DNA of 64,000 nt from Aphidius gifuensis (lineage: Eukaryota > Arthropoda > Insecta > Hymenoptera > Braconidae). Positions 1 to 11,438 of the stretch are shown here, in pieces (the stretch's first letter is position 1; each line of letters starts with the position of its first letter). The notes below the pieces were generated by a model, which did not search any database, had not been told where the DNA came from, and saw only the letters and a list, made by a program, of their open reading frames with translations. The position numbers and the translations under genes were made by a program. The DNA lies in the NCBI RefSeq assembly GCF_014905175.1, contig NC_057790.1:4712001-4776000 (forward strand), written 5' to 3'.

Positions 1-397
1 GTGATGTTCTTGATATACTTGAATCTAAATGAAGATAAAATAAATAAATATATAAATAAATGAAAAGAAAAAAATGAATAAAATAAAGTATTAACAAAAA
101 CAAAAAAAAAACATTTTAAAAAGAGTCGTCCTCAAGTGTATCATCTTCAATATCTTAAAGATTCAATTTGTCCCTTGGATCAGTTTTTTGTTAAGAACCC
201 AAGGGGATCACGACTCGCTCTCTTTCGTTTCGCTTTGCTTTTTTTCATTTTTATTTTCCTTCTGTTTCCCCTTCCAGCATCTTTTACTTAAAAAAAAAAA
301 ATCCCCATCAACAATTTCTTTGCAAAAGTAAAGTAATATACAACAAGTATAATACTTTCTTTTGCAGATGTACTTTTAACATTTATAACCAAGTAAA
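1..397. other. AT-rich non-genic stretch
   Basis: Low-complexity A/T sequence with adenine runs at about 100-115 and 290-300. A possible splice acceptor (TTTTGCAG) sits at 361-367, just upstream of the small ORF at 398, but in-frame stops follow it directly. No gene, RNA or repeat family was seen. Confidence 0.6.
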
Positions 398-559
398 ATG
401 GGCATAGACGTGTCGTTAAACTTGGCGACTTTGCGAACAGTATCATTGCCCTGGAGAATTACTCTTGGCGCACCTCTATTCATGCAAGAAGTTACGATCA
501 ACCAGATACGGGTATTTGCCCTCAATGGTGCGACGCAAATATATTGTTGGTCTCGTTAA
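398..559 (+). CDS. Small ORF, 53 residues, unknown
   Basis: An ATG in a good context (purine at -3, G at +4) opens a 53-codon frame ending in TAA. The peptide begins MGIDVSLNLATLRTVSLPWR and is mixed in composition, unlike the low-complexity translations around it. The underlying DNA is clearly richer in GC than the flanks. An in-frame TAA lies just upstream, so the frame starts at this ATG or at a splice site very near it. No domain is recognised. It may be a small peptide gene, a terminal exon, or chance in a GC-richer island. Confidence 0.2.
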   Translation: MGIDVSLNLATLRTVSLPWRITLGAPLFMQEVTINQIRVFALNGATQIYCWSR

Positions 560-2178
560 ATTTGCGATAATGGTCAAAAGCCGTCTTTGTGTCAACATTT
601 TGATGACTCATTTTAAACCATTGAAAAAATAAAATAAATATATATATAAACATACATTTATTTATATAGATATATATAATTTCCCACACCTGCACTTTTA
701 CATACACCCTTGTTTTACTTTAACTCTCTCAAAATGCATGTAAATAAGTTCCATTGAAATATATATATTAGATTCTGACTAATCTATGTAAAACATCTTG
801 ATACATTGCTTTTATTCTAACGTATCAATTGATGCTAATTTATACGACATAAGTAAGTTATATTTTTATTTAAAAAAATTAAACAAACACCTATCAACTA
901 ATACATACGCAATTTATAATTAATTATTTTTTTAATTATAATATATCGTGAGTGTTTTTATCAAGTTGATTTGATACTTTGAGTATAAATTTTAATAATA
1001 ATTATAAAAATAATATATTTAAATTATAATATTTATAAAATATAAGCGTGGTAGCTAGTAAGTTTGGTAAATTTAGTAGTGATTGTAGAGACAAGTCACT
1101 GGTAGTTTAAATGAATGCGTATAGTATATACGATGGAACCTTGACCCTGACCGGAAGGGATGGCTCGTAACATAGATCATCGCCAGGGTGGCTAACCCCC
1201 TTATGAATCCAATGCAATATTTCTCTCACTCTAGCACCCCAAAATTTGTTGAATCACATATACATTTATCTATTCACCAACACCCGCATATACATATACA
1301 CATACATAGAAATATCTCCAACCTTCAACTAGATAAATGGTTAAACGTGCTTGGTCAACGTCCATGCAAAATCATATCATTCACAAGCATCATGCAACAT
1401 TAGCATAATTTGATATTCGCCCTGGGATCTACTCTTGTATATTTATTATTAATGCTAATATTACTATCACACTGATTCACTATTATTGTCATATTTACAA
1501 TTCGTATATTTCAATATATTATTAAATACTAATAGACTGTATATGGTGTTAGCTACAAATAGTTTGTTATATAATTAACTTTCATACATATCAGTCAAAT
1601 ACAAATTGAATTATTCTAGTTTTCATATATTTGAATTTATTTTAAATTTTAAATTTAATGATTTTCATCATTTATTTTAATAATAACAAAAATTTTCAAT
1701 TATAAAATGAAATAATAAATTATATTTTTCATTAAAATAATTATTGAATAAATTTTTATTTTTTAATATATAGTATATATATTTAAACGGAAACAGTGAA
1801 TCGTTAAATATGAAAATTTATATGTTGATTCATTATTATATATTAATTAATTTTGATAATTAAAATTTACTATATAAATAATAAAAGTATTTAAAAAAAT
1901 GATAAATGCAGTCTATGTCAATGAGTTTAAAATGAATCACATTTGAAATCGTTAAATTTAGCAAATTTGTATAGTGACATGGTTAAAGTGGAAAGGTGAC
2001 TTTTATAATTAAATGTAAACGGTTATTTGGTGATGGTGGTTTTTATTCGTTTGGTGAATGTTAACCTTGGTAACAAGAGCAAACAAAATATGCAACGGAT
2101 TAAATAGATATAGCTGCAAGGGTTGCATTGCACAGGATTCAGGGACTAATATAAATATATTTTTTTTTTTGTTTTCAG
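560..2178. other. AT-rich non-genic stretch
   Basis: Mostly A/T-rich DNA with stops in all frames. A slightly GC-richer island at 1130-1240 has no convincing frame. A candidate donor (GTAAGT) occurs near 852 without a paired acceptor. Nothing else is supported. Confidence 0.5.
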
Positions 2179-2525
2179 GACGAGATAGAGAGATTGCGGA
2201 AAATGTTGATGGTAAAATCGAGGTGACGCACAGTCACCCATCTTTTATGCCAACTATATCCAGCACCATCAAACCGAATGAGGAAATTAATTGGGCAATG
2301 CGGAAGTTTGCCAACGATGGTCCAGCAACGCAATGGAAAGAGAATTGGTTGGAGGTTTTGTTGAAGCTGTACTGTACACTACTGCCTACTACTGCCTGGC
2401 TGATAGGGCGTATAAATACGTATGTATATATGTATGTACAAATAAAGTTAAAAGAAGGAGGGATATATTTATTAAATCGAATCGCTGCCTGGTCGAGTGA
2501 ATCGCTGTTTGTCCATTGTCTGTGA
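2179..2525 (+). CDS. Candidate coding exon or terminal exon, unknown
   Basis: A strong acceptor (T tract then GTTTTCAG) ends at 2178. Two readings follow. With two bases carried from a previous codon, the frame runs open to the stop at 2525 and reads RDREIAENVDGKIEVTHSHP onward for over 110 residues; this is the tail of the longest ORF in the window. In phase 0, a 33-nt micro-exon (2179-2211, donor G|GTAAAA) reads DEIERLRKMLM, a coiled-coil-like heptad segment, and joins in frame to a candidate exon at 3028. The minus strand of 2234-2545 is also open, so strand is not certain. No family was recognised. Confidence 0.25.
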
Positions 2526-3027
2526 AATTTAATTGCAAACATCAATATGTTTTATTTGTCGACACGATTCGTACCCTTTCTACCATACGATTATTACAAT
2601 GAACGATAAAATATATTTTTCATTATTATTATTATTATTTAATATATGATTTTTATAATCTCTGATATTTTTTAAAAATAATTTCTGTTGTTCATGTTTT
2701 AATTATTATTTTCGATTGAAAATTTAATGCTTGTCTATTGTAATTGACAATTGAAATGACTCATGAATAAAATACCTGTAATCTATTTGCGCGAAGCATG
2801 ACTGTATGAAATTAGATTTTTTTATCGTTTTTTATTTTTTTTTTTATTATCTTTTATATTCAAACGTATATAATATGAGTTTGCGCGACCATTCACTTTT
2901 TAATTTTTTTTTAATTTAATTTTTTTTTTTTTTGTGATGTATTTCATATTGCGTTTAATCGGCGTCAAAGAAATCATAGAACTAATTCATGGAATATTTT
3001 TAATGAAGCTTTTTTCCCGTGTCCCAG
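2526..3027. other. AT-rich non-genic stretch
   Basis: Poly(T) and TTA-rich sequence, with ATT trinucleotide repeats near 2620-2640 and T runs near 2830 and 2925. It serves as the intron in the 2179-to-3028 splicing hypothesis. Nothing else was seen. Confidence 0.5.
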
Positions 3028-3098
3028 GATAGTAATGAATATTATGTGTTATGGTTTCAACCAAAAAGTTTGTATGAAAGCCCCCGTTTGTTCTGGCG
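3028..3098 (+). other. Candidate internal exon
   Basis: The acceptor is TTTTTCCCGTGTCCCAG and the candidate donor is CG|GTACGC, which is weak. In phase 0 the 71 nt are open and read DSNEYYVLWFQPKSLYESPR. The frame fits the phase left by the micro-exon reading of 2179-2211. Downstream the frame runs into T-rich, phenylalanine-rich translation, which argues for splicing out or for chance. No homology was recognised. Confidence 0.18.
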
Positions 3099-5374
3099 GT
3101 ACGCTTTTAACTCAGGTTCTTTTTTCCTTTGCGTTTTTTTTTTTTTTTCGTTTTTTTTTTCATTTCCTCTTTTCCGCTTTGTGACAGTAACGAGCACGTG
3201 CAATTTCACGCACGCGTATTTCATTCTGATTGAAGGGAGAACGAATGGCCCACTCTTGTTCTCTTGTTTGACTTTTATATATATTTTTTTACCCCAGTAG
3301 TTTTTTTCAAACAAATGTAACAATTATAAATGGATACAATTTTATTATATATTTATTTTTGATGTTTATATTATCGTATGTATTTTTAAAAATATATCTT
3401 TGTTTTTTTAGATGTGGTTTTTTTAATCACAGTAGCAGACAGAGGAAGCAATGAAAGATGATTATATGTCTCTTCGATACATATCTGTTTAACCACAAAA
3501 GTTTCACATTGTGTGTATATTGACAAAATGACGTTATAATTGCTGCTGCAGCATGCTGTTGAACTTGCCTTGTGGTCGTAAGTTAAAACTTTTTTATGAT
3601 TCAATATTAAAATAAAAATAAAAATAAAGTCAAAAAAAAATATATATACCAGCTACTCAAATGCACAATGCGCAAGCAATTGCAAAATAATATTGACTTG
3701 TTTCGCTACCGTATCTAATTTCAAAAACCGGCTTAAATATAATAAATTAATTCGAAAATAATTTAAAAAATATTAAACATAAATATAACCATATTTTAAT
3801 GACCCAGATTATTATTTTAGTATCCGGAAGAAATTTAAAATATAAAATTTAAAAAAAAACAACTTTTTATATTATTATAATATATGTTATGGATATAATA
3901 ATCGTTTAACAAATTCTTTGATGGCATTTGAAAAGAAAAGATGAGAATAAATAAATTAAAAAAATAAAAAAGTAAAAAAAAAATATGATTATAAATCTAC
4001 ATGGTCTCGCAGTTGGGTATGGTAACCAAGCGATAAGGCGTTTCTTACATTAGCTACTGGGCATCCTATTTCACATAATTTTCATAAATTAAGTTCTTGG
4101 TATATGTGACACACGTTGGAACTGTATATAAACGCTCGTAACTTTTAGTATTACAATAATAAAGTGTCGTAACGGACGCAAGAAAGAGTCCAACCAGATG
4201 CATTTCCATAATCCGATTCGTGTTCCTCTACAAGGCCAATGAAAAGTCCGGGTTTACCACCAACGATAACATTACTATTGATATAGAAATTCATATAAAA
4301 ATTCATATATAATATACATATATATATTAAATATGTTGTATATACATGACGACATGGAGTCGCGTTAACGAGTCACCAAATCTCATACATGAATTCTCAT
4401 ATATGTATGAACACAAAAAAAAAATAAACGACAATATTTATGCATCGTGAAACATTGACATTTCTTCATGAATAAAAAATTCAAAAAAAAACCCTTATTT
4501 CACATATACATGTATTTATATTATAATATGCGTATATGTCCTGCTGCAGTATAGACTGTAGAAAGACATGTCCAACTACAAAGTCAATGGTCTAAAAAGC
4601 ACCAATAATAAAACTGGTTTATAATGTTCTTTTTGGTCTATAGTTGTACACCATCTATACTGCTTCTACCAAAGGTGCTCGACATTAATTAATTTTGACG
4701 AAAGCACATACGAACCTGTTTCTCAAGATATACACACAAAACAAACCTTTCAGACTTTTTTACAACCAACTCTGTCGAATGATCAAAAAACAAAAAAATC
4801 ATAAGTCAACGTGAAACATTGAAATAAATAAATAAACAAAATAACAATATATTAGGTAAAAGAGTTTAATAAAAATTAAAGAATCACTTTAAAGTAATGC
4901 AAAAAAAAAAAGTTGGGATTTTTAAAAGACCCACGTGTCTGGTAAATGCTGAACAGATTTACGGCAACTTTCAATTTCTCGTGTCTCTATCGAGATGAAA
5001 GTTTTATAGGGATGTTTACATATATATGCAAAAGCGATTGTCCAGAATACTAATTTTTTTTGGAGGCGTTGCATCCATACCAGCTAGCAGCAGCACGTTT
5101 TATAATTAATTCCCATTTTTAAAGCATATATGCAAATTTAAAATATTTTTTGATAGTCAAAATTTCCTAATATAAAAAGGACAAACATCATCGGTCTTCC
5201 GGACATTTGATTGGTCATTGTTTTTTTCTCACTTACTCTCATACAAATTTCTTTCTGTTTGCCTTTTTCTATTTTTTTTTTATTTATTTCGTTAGCAACG
5301 AAAAAACAAACTTAATACAACAAAACAGTAAACGGTACGATATTTTTATATTTTTTTAAAATTGACATATTCAT
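3099..5374. other. AT-rich non-genic stretch
   Basis: Homopolymer-rich DNA with long T runs at about 3137-3170. GC-richer patches at 3420-3580 and 4010-4270 show stops in every frame within short distances. TA-type microsatellite sequence occurs near 4310-4330. No gene or RNA was supported. Confidence 0.5.
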
Positions 5375-6545
5375 AGCACAACTTTTTTAATAATCATCGG
5401 ATCTCGATGCAATTGGGCTTAAATTTTGTGCAATATATGTTTATGTATAAAAATAAATTTGAAAGAATTCTTTTATATTATTTTTTAAAATTCAAATATT
5501 AAGCTAGCACAACTTTCTCAATAATCATCGGATCTCGATGCAGTGGGCTAAAATTTTTTTGAATTATTAATGTTTTATGTGTGAAAGAAATAAATTTGAA
5601 AAGAAAATTTTATGTTACAAGGGGCAGTGGGAATAATGTGTGAATTTAAAGCGCAAAGGGTTGCGCTTTTTAGAAATTCACACATTGTTCTCAATCAGAT
5701 CCCGCTGCAAAATTTGGAGGAAACACTCGCCAAGGCTCACCCCTCAAATTCGTTATGTGAAGTGATAAATATGAAAGAAATATACTATTTAAATATTTTT
5801 TACATATTTTTTACATTTTTTTGAAAAATTCAAATATTAAGCTAGCACAACTTTCTCAATAATCATCGGATCTCGATGCAATTGGGCTTAAATTTTTGTG
5901 CGAATTATGTGTTTTTTATGTGTGAAGAAATAAATTTGAAAGAAAATTTTTTTAAATATTTTTTATATTTTTTTTAAAAATTGACATATTAAGCTAGCAC
6001 AACTTTTTTAATAATCATCGGATCTTAATGCAATTGGGCTCAAAATTTTGTGCGAATTATGTGTTTTTTATGTGTGAAGAAATAAATTTGAAAGAAAATT
6101 TTTTTTTATTTTTTACATATTTTTTACATTTTTTTAAAAAATTCAAATATTAAGCTAGCACAACTTTCTCAATAATCATCGGATCTCGATGCAATTGGGC
6201 TTAAATTTTTGTGCGAATTATGTGTTTTTTATGTGTGAAGAAATAAATTTGAAAGAAAATTTTTTTAAATATTTTTTATATTTGTTTAAAAAATTGACAT
6301 ATTAAGCTAGCACAACTTTTTTAATAATCATCGGATCTTAATGCAATTGGGCTCAAAATTTTATTACGAATTATGTGTTTTGTGTGAAAGAAATAATTCA
6401 AAAAACAAAATTTTTAATATTTTTTATATTTTTTTTAAAATTGACATATTAAGGTAGCTTTTTTTCAGTAAACATTCAATCTTGATGTTATTAGACTAAA
6501 AATTACGTGTGAATTATGTGTGATTTATGTGTAAATAAATAAATT
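5375..6545 (+). repeat. Tandem array of about 150-bp units (satellite-like)
   Basis: Seven copies begin near 5375, 5503, 5840, 5993, 6153, 6305 and 6452; the last is degenerate. Each carries the core GCTAGCACAACTT, then AATAATCATCGGATCT and a GTGCGAATTATGTG block, and ends in an A/T-rich tail. Two subtypes exist. One has CTCAATAATCATCGG with TCTCGATG and follows TTCAAATATT; the other has TTTAATAATCATCGG with TCTTAATG and follows TTGACATATT. They roughly alternate, which suggests a dimeric higher-order unit amplified by unequal exchange. Copy two is about 190 bp longer because of an insert. No function was recognised. Confidence 0.9.
5612..5800. repeat. Insert with long hairpin inside tandem repeat copy 2
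   Basis: About 190 bp, absent from the other copies, interrupts the second array unit. It contains an imperfect hairpin at 5624-5708. The outer stem is GCAGTGGGA pairing with TCCCGCTGC. The inner stem at 5635-5656 pairs with 5661-5686 apart from a four-base bulge, with a loop AGGG. The insert ends in sequence resembling the array's own GTGAAG...ATAAAT...GAAAGAAA block, so it may be flanked by duplicated unit sequence. It could be a small palindromic transposon relic or a structured RNA precursor. Confidence 0.7.
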
Positions 6546-9155
6546 AAAAAAATTTTTCGTCAATTTATTCATTCTTTTTTTTTTTTATGATAATACTTGT
6601 GTTTATAAAATCAATGAACAATGAACCTTTTAGAAGGTATAGATACAGTAAGTTTAAATAATTGAAATTAAAAAACAAAAATACTAAACACTATTAACAA
6701 ATTCACATATACAAAATAAAAAAAATATATGGTAAAAAAAAAAAAAAATAAATGTTTTTATGTAACGGAACGAAAGCAAGTTCCAGACTTTAATCTCTAA
6801 TAATCCCTCTGGGTGCATCTTCAACAGCATCAACTCATGGCGATGAACTCCGTTTCAAGTTGCATTAGCAGTAACTCAGAATTATTAGCTTATTCCTGCC
6901 TTCACTCTACTCATTTACCCTCTTTTTATTCTCACACGCACGAACCTTCTCATGGTGCATCATACATATATATATATAATAATAAATATATACTTTTAAC
7001 TTCTATACATTTCACGTGATGGTATGCGACCTTTCGCCATTTTCTAAGCGTACATACATATATTTTAATTTTTTAATTTTTTTTTATTTTAAGCGCGTGA
7101 ATTCAAGTCCTCTCCTTTGACTTTTTATTTCTTTCGTAAACTGCTACCACACGTTTTACCAATTGCTGCACTGTACAACTGATTGTAATTTAAATCCTAT
7201 AAAAACATCACGAATTATTGCCATTATATATATTTATTTATTTTTATTTTTTTCAATTGACATAGATACGTTTTATTTTTATTTCAAGTATTCATTATTA
7301 TATGTTTTTTAATTTATTTATTTATTTTTTTTTTCAATTGTTATTGTCGTTATGAAATCAAACAATTGAACAAATGATTCGTGGTGATATAAACATTGAA
7401 AAAAAAAAAAAAAGAAAATTTATGATAATGGCAATTTTGTAGAAAAACCATATATCGATTTAAAGGTGCAACTACTACTACGTGTCTTCATGATTTACTT
7501 TCACTTTTGTGCTATACTTTATGTTCAAGTAATTTTCATGATGGCTAATTCTATTTTATCTCATTAAAAATTAAAAAGAATATTTTTTTAATTTTTCTTT
7601 TTAATGAAAATTCTCATAGAAAGAATTACTGAAAAAAAAAAAACTATATGAAATTAATAAGTAAATATGTTTATTAACAGAAATGAGTTTCTATGAACTC
7701 ATGTGTGGGAAATAATTTTATTTTTTAAAAAAGAAAAAAAAAATAATTCAGGAACCAGTTGAGTCCGTTAAAAGCATGAATCAGGATTAATTTCTTGGAC
7801 AGCCAGAGTCGTGATTTAAGGTATAAATGCCACAAAGCAAGGCTAAATGTCTTTAGAAATAAAAAACGCAATGTGCGTTTATAAACACTTTCAAGTTGAA
7901 AAAGAAATCAACGAGTATGTGGATAAGATAAAATATAATAAATAAATAAATAATAATAATAATATAGTAATATAAAAATGGATAAATAAAAGTTTTTTAA
8001 AATATTTTAATGCCAAACGACAACTCCGATGTCTTCTTATCAAAACACACGACGTGTTTAGTATTATTTATTTTTTATTCATGCTCAAGATGAAGCTTCC
8101 TTCCACTGTCAATTTTATTTTTTTTATTATTATTATTTATCATTATTTTTTTTAAACCATAATTCAGCCAAAATATTTTTCTTTCGCCCGACAAAGTAAA
8201 ATTTATTAGGTACTTATTTTTATTATTTTTTAACGTTATCATTTTTTTATTTTTTTTATATTTGGTGACCTCGTGATTGATTTTTTTTTTTTTCATTTCA
8301 TTTCATTTAATATCAAAAAATTAATAAATTTATAACAAACAAAAATAAAAAATGTTTTTTAGGCTGATCTAATAGAGGGTTAAAAAACAAAAGAAGCAAA
8401 ACTTTCGAATTACAATCAGTTTAAAAAATGAAACGAGGGATCAGATTTTTTTTTTTTTTTTTTACTGTCATTATTGCAATCAAGGTTTAAGAACCGTGTG
8501 CGTCATTTTCTTCTATGTTCTTTTCTTCCTTTTTTTTTATTATCTTTTTTTGTCAAAAGGGATAGCCTACCTTCTCTTCTTCATTTAACCAAAAAATTTT
8601 ACTTCTCATTCACAATGCTGAAAACTTGCTATATCACCATACTTTATCTTTTCAAATACCAGTCGCAGTATTAAAGCCCCGTAATTTCAGGGCAAATAAA
8701 ACAAAGAGAATGTTAAACTGTTTTTGATGAAAATTTGAAAAAAAAGCAGCAATAAAGCAGTATAAAAAAAGATGATAAAAAAAAAAAACTAAACAATCAG
8801 GCATAAATGAAAAAAAAAAATAAATAATAATTTGATATGCCGGAAGTGATACGTGGAGGAGTAGACCATGTTGCTCTGTTAGCAAAAGTTAAAGATTGAA
8901 AATAAAGCCTAGAATAAAAAGGGAGAAAGACAAAGTAATGCCTGGGAACGTGATGCTTTTGCCCACACTTGGGTGGCACACATAGGGTATATAGGCGTAA
9001 TGGGGCAACTTGTCAGCTACCGCAGGATTGTTCGTCAGAAAGTCTAGCCATCAACTAACAATCTTAAATATGGGTGTTGCTATGAATTTTCTGCATCATT
9101 GTGAAAGACAACTATCATCATCAACAGTTAAAGTACAACAGAATATAACAATATA
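6546..9155. other. AT-rich non-genic stretch
   Basis: Homopolymer-rich sequence with several small GC-richer islands. At 6810-6960 the translation is mixed but lacks splice context. At 8838-8900 a 20-codon ATG frame begins MPEVIRGGVDHVALL. At 8940-9060 no long frame exists. A/T tracts occur at 7400-7415, 8280-8290 and 8448-8463. None is strong enough to call. Confidence 0.45.
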
Positions 9156-9269
9156 CACTGAAAAAAATTTTTTCTATTTTTAAGACAAAAAGTTCTTAAT
9201 AATAGAAGTTTTCTTCTTGCAAAAAAATGGATTTGGATTAAGAAAAAGTTGATTTGGATTGAGTGTTAA

Positions 9270-9760
9270 ATACCTTAATCAAATCATAAAACTTCAATCA
9301 TGAAAAAACGTCTTGGATCAAAACAAATTGTTCATGTTTTAGTATACGTTAACTGAATTATGAACAAAAGTGTCTCGGTTAAGGCAAATTGTTCATATTT
9401 TAATAAAAATACTTCTTGAATTATGGATAAATGTGTCTTGTATCGAGACGAACTGTTCATGTTTTAGAATATGCTTCTTGGATTATCAATAAATGTGTCT
9501 TGGACGAGACAAACTGTTCATGTTGCATTAGCAGTATACTCTTGGATTATGGATAAATGTGCCTTCACCGAGACAAACTGTTCATGTTTTACAGTATGCT
9601 TCTTGGATTATCCATAAATATATATTGGACCGATATAAACTGTTCATGTTTTTTAGAAGTATGCTTCTTGGATTATGAACAAAAGTGTCTCGGTTCATTA
9701 ACATATTGTTTTTAGAAACGTACATCAGATTATGAATCCGATATGTCTCGGTTCAAAACT
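9270..9760 (+). repeat. Left-arm subrepeat array of foldback element
   Basis: About seven imperfect copies of a 65-75-bp unit are present. The core includes CTTCTTGGATTATGGATAAA, a TGTCTTGG...GAGACAAA block and CTGTTCATGTTTTAGAAGTA. Units start near the recurring GATTAT motif. Copies vary by small indels and substitutions. Confidence 0.85.
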
Positions 9761-9891
9761 AATATTTTTTATAATTTATTCTCAATGATTGTAAATAAAA
9801 AATAAAAAATTATTTCAATTACAAACTTATTTAATTTTGTAATTTTTTTTTTTATTGCAATTTTATTTTTTATAATTTTTTCTAATTTTTT

Positions 9892-10024
9892 TACCTAACG
9901 CGGGACCCGAACCTATGACTGTAAAACCTATCTAATTAAACCTGTGCCTTAGCTCAGCTTAACCACGGGCGCGATATGGAAACGGAAAGTTATTTAGTAT
10001 TACTTTAGTGACAAGATATTTTTT
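9892..10024 (-). repeat. tRNA-like (SINE-like) module, left copy
   Basis: Read on the minus strand, the module starts GCGCCCG, followed at once by TGGTTAAGCTG (9955-9965). That is a full match to the Pol III A-box consensus TRGYNNARNNG, and it sits seven bases after the putative 5' end, as in a tRNA. About 40 bases later comes GGTTCGGGTCC (9903-9913), one mismatch from the B box. The 3' acceptor stem does not pair with the 5' one, so this is not a working tRNA. It is probably a tRNA-derived promoter captured in the transposon. Confidence 0.55.
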
Positions 10025-10574
10025 AAATTTGTATACAAAATGAATGACTACACGTATATATATATTTTTTTATAATTAATTATTAAATTACTATTAATAT
10101 CATTCTTTTGTTATATCGAAACATTTTATGTTTTCTAAATAATTGTTAAACATAAATAACATTTTATCATTATTATTTATTTAAGAATATAAACAACAAT
10201 AATATAATAGAATTATTGAAAGATTTAAGATTTACTGACTGTAAAGAAAAACTAAATTATAATCGAAAGTTGAAAAAAATGTATTATTTTTTTTTTTTTT
10301 AAGTTTTATATCAGTACATTCTAAAATAAATTAAATCAAATAAATGCTAAATTTAATTTATTAAAATATAAAATGTGTCAATATTGAATCGACTCAAAAT
10401 AATACTAGCATTTAAATTATTGTTTATATTCTTAAATAATAATAATTTGATAAAATGTTATCTAAATGTTTTACAAAATTTAGAAAACATAAAAATAATA
10501 CAATAGTACATTAAAGTAATACAAAATTGATACGTGGTAGTTTTAGTTCATTTGTTCATGTAATAAATTTAAAA

Positions 10575-10703
10575 AAAATATTTTGTCACTAAAGTAATAC
10601 AAATAACTTTTCCGTTTCATATCGCGCCCGTTGCTTCTGCTTTCAAGGCACAGGCTTTAGATTAGTAGGTTTTACGGTCATAGGTTCGGGTCCCGCGTTA
10701 GGT
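10575..10703 (+). repeat. tRNA-like module, right inverted copy
   Basis: This is the inverted partner of the 9892-10024 module. The B-box-like GGTTCGGGTCC (10683-10693) and the flanking CGCGTTAGGT and CATATCGCGCCCG blocks are kept. The A-box region has changed to TTGCTTCTGCTTTCAAGG and no longer matches the consensus. The two copies therefore differ most exactly where the promoter would act. Confidence 0.55.
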
Positions 10704-10829
10704 AAAAAAAAAAAAATTGTAGGAATAAAAATTATAAAATAAATTGTAGTGAAAAAAATTACAAATTACAAGTTGTAATTGAAAAATTTTATTTTTTTTT
10801 ATTCTCAATCCCATATTGAGAATAAATGT

Positions 10830-11400
10830 TCATAAATAAAACAATATTGCCTTGAACCGAGACATATACTGATTCATAATTCAAGAAGAATACTTCTAAA
10901 AACATGAACAATATGTCTTGAACTGAGACACTTTGTTCATAATGAAGCTACGGCCTCAAAACATGAACAGTTTGTCCTCGGTCCAAGACACATTTATCCA
11001 TAATCCAAGAAGCATACTTCTAAAACATGAACAGTTTGTCTCGGTCCAAGGCATTTATCCATAATCCAAGAAGTATACTTCTAAAAACATGAACAGTTTG
11101 TCTCGGTCCACACATTTATCCATAATCCAGAAGCATACTTCTAAAAACATGAACAGTTCGTCTCGATCCAAGACACATTTATCCATAATCCAAGAAGTAT
11201 ACTTCTAAAAACATGAACAATTTGCCTTGGACCGAGACACTTTTGTTCATAATCCAAGAAGTATACTTCTAAAAACATGAACAATTTGTTTTGATCCAAG
11301 ACGTTTTTTTCATGATTCAAGAAGTTTTTATGATTTGATTAAAGTCTTTGTCTCAATCCAAATCAACTTTTTCTTAATCCAAATCCATTTTTTTGCAAGA
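10830..11400 (-). repeat. Right-arm subrepeat array of foldback element
   Basis: About eight copies are the reverse complement of the left-arm unit. The recurring + strand motifs are ACATGAACAGTTTGTC, TCGGTCCAAGACA and TTTATCCATAATCCAAGAAG. Copy number and sequence differ from the left arm, which indicates independent expansion or decay of each array. Confidence 0.85.
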
Positions 11401-11438
11401 AGAAAACTTCTATCTGACAGAAGTTTTTTTTTTCAGTG

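Larger units (their letters stand above)
9156..11438. mobile_element. Foldback-type DNA transposon with long subrepeat-containing inverted arms
   Basis: The left end starts CACTGAAAAAAA and the right end finishes in the complement, TTTTTTCAGTG; both are flanked by TA, which fits a TA target duplication. The arms are inverted copies over most of their length: LATCCAAATC-type blocks, arrays of about 70-bp subrepeats, a TTCTCAA boundary and an inner tRNA-like module all occur in mirror order. No transposase frame is present, so the element is non-autonomous. The arms differ at many sites, so it is not a fresh insertion. Long inverted arms built from short subrepeats resemble Drosophila FB or Galileo elements in layout. 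The TA target would suit a Tc1/mariner-like mobiliser, so the superfamily is left open. Confidence 0.88.

Noticed and set aside
2200..2240. Apparent similarity between about 2200-2235 and 55798-55830 (GATG..GATG, GTAAAA, GAGGT)
   Set aside because: The match is short, gapped and centred on common splice-donor-like sequence. It is most likely chance.
9892..10703. Functional tRNA genes
   Set aside because: A and B boxes are present, but the acceptor stem does not pair and the T stem is poor. The modules are inverted copies within a transposon.
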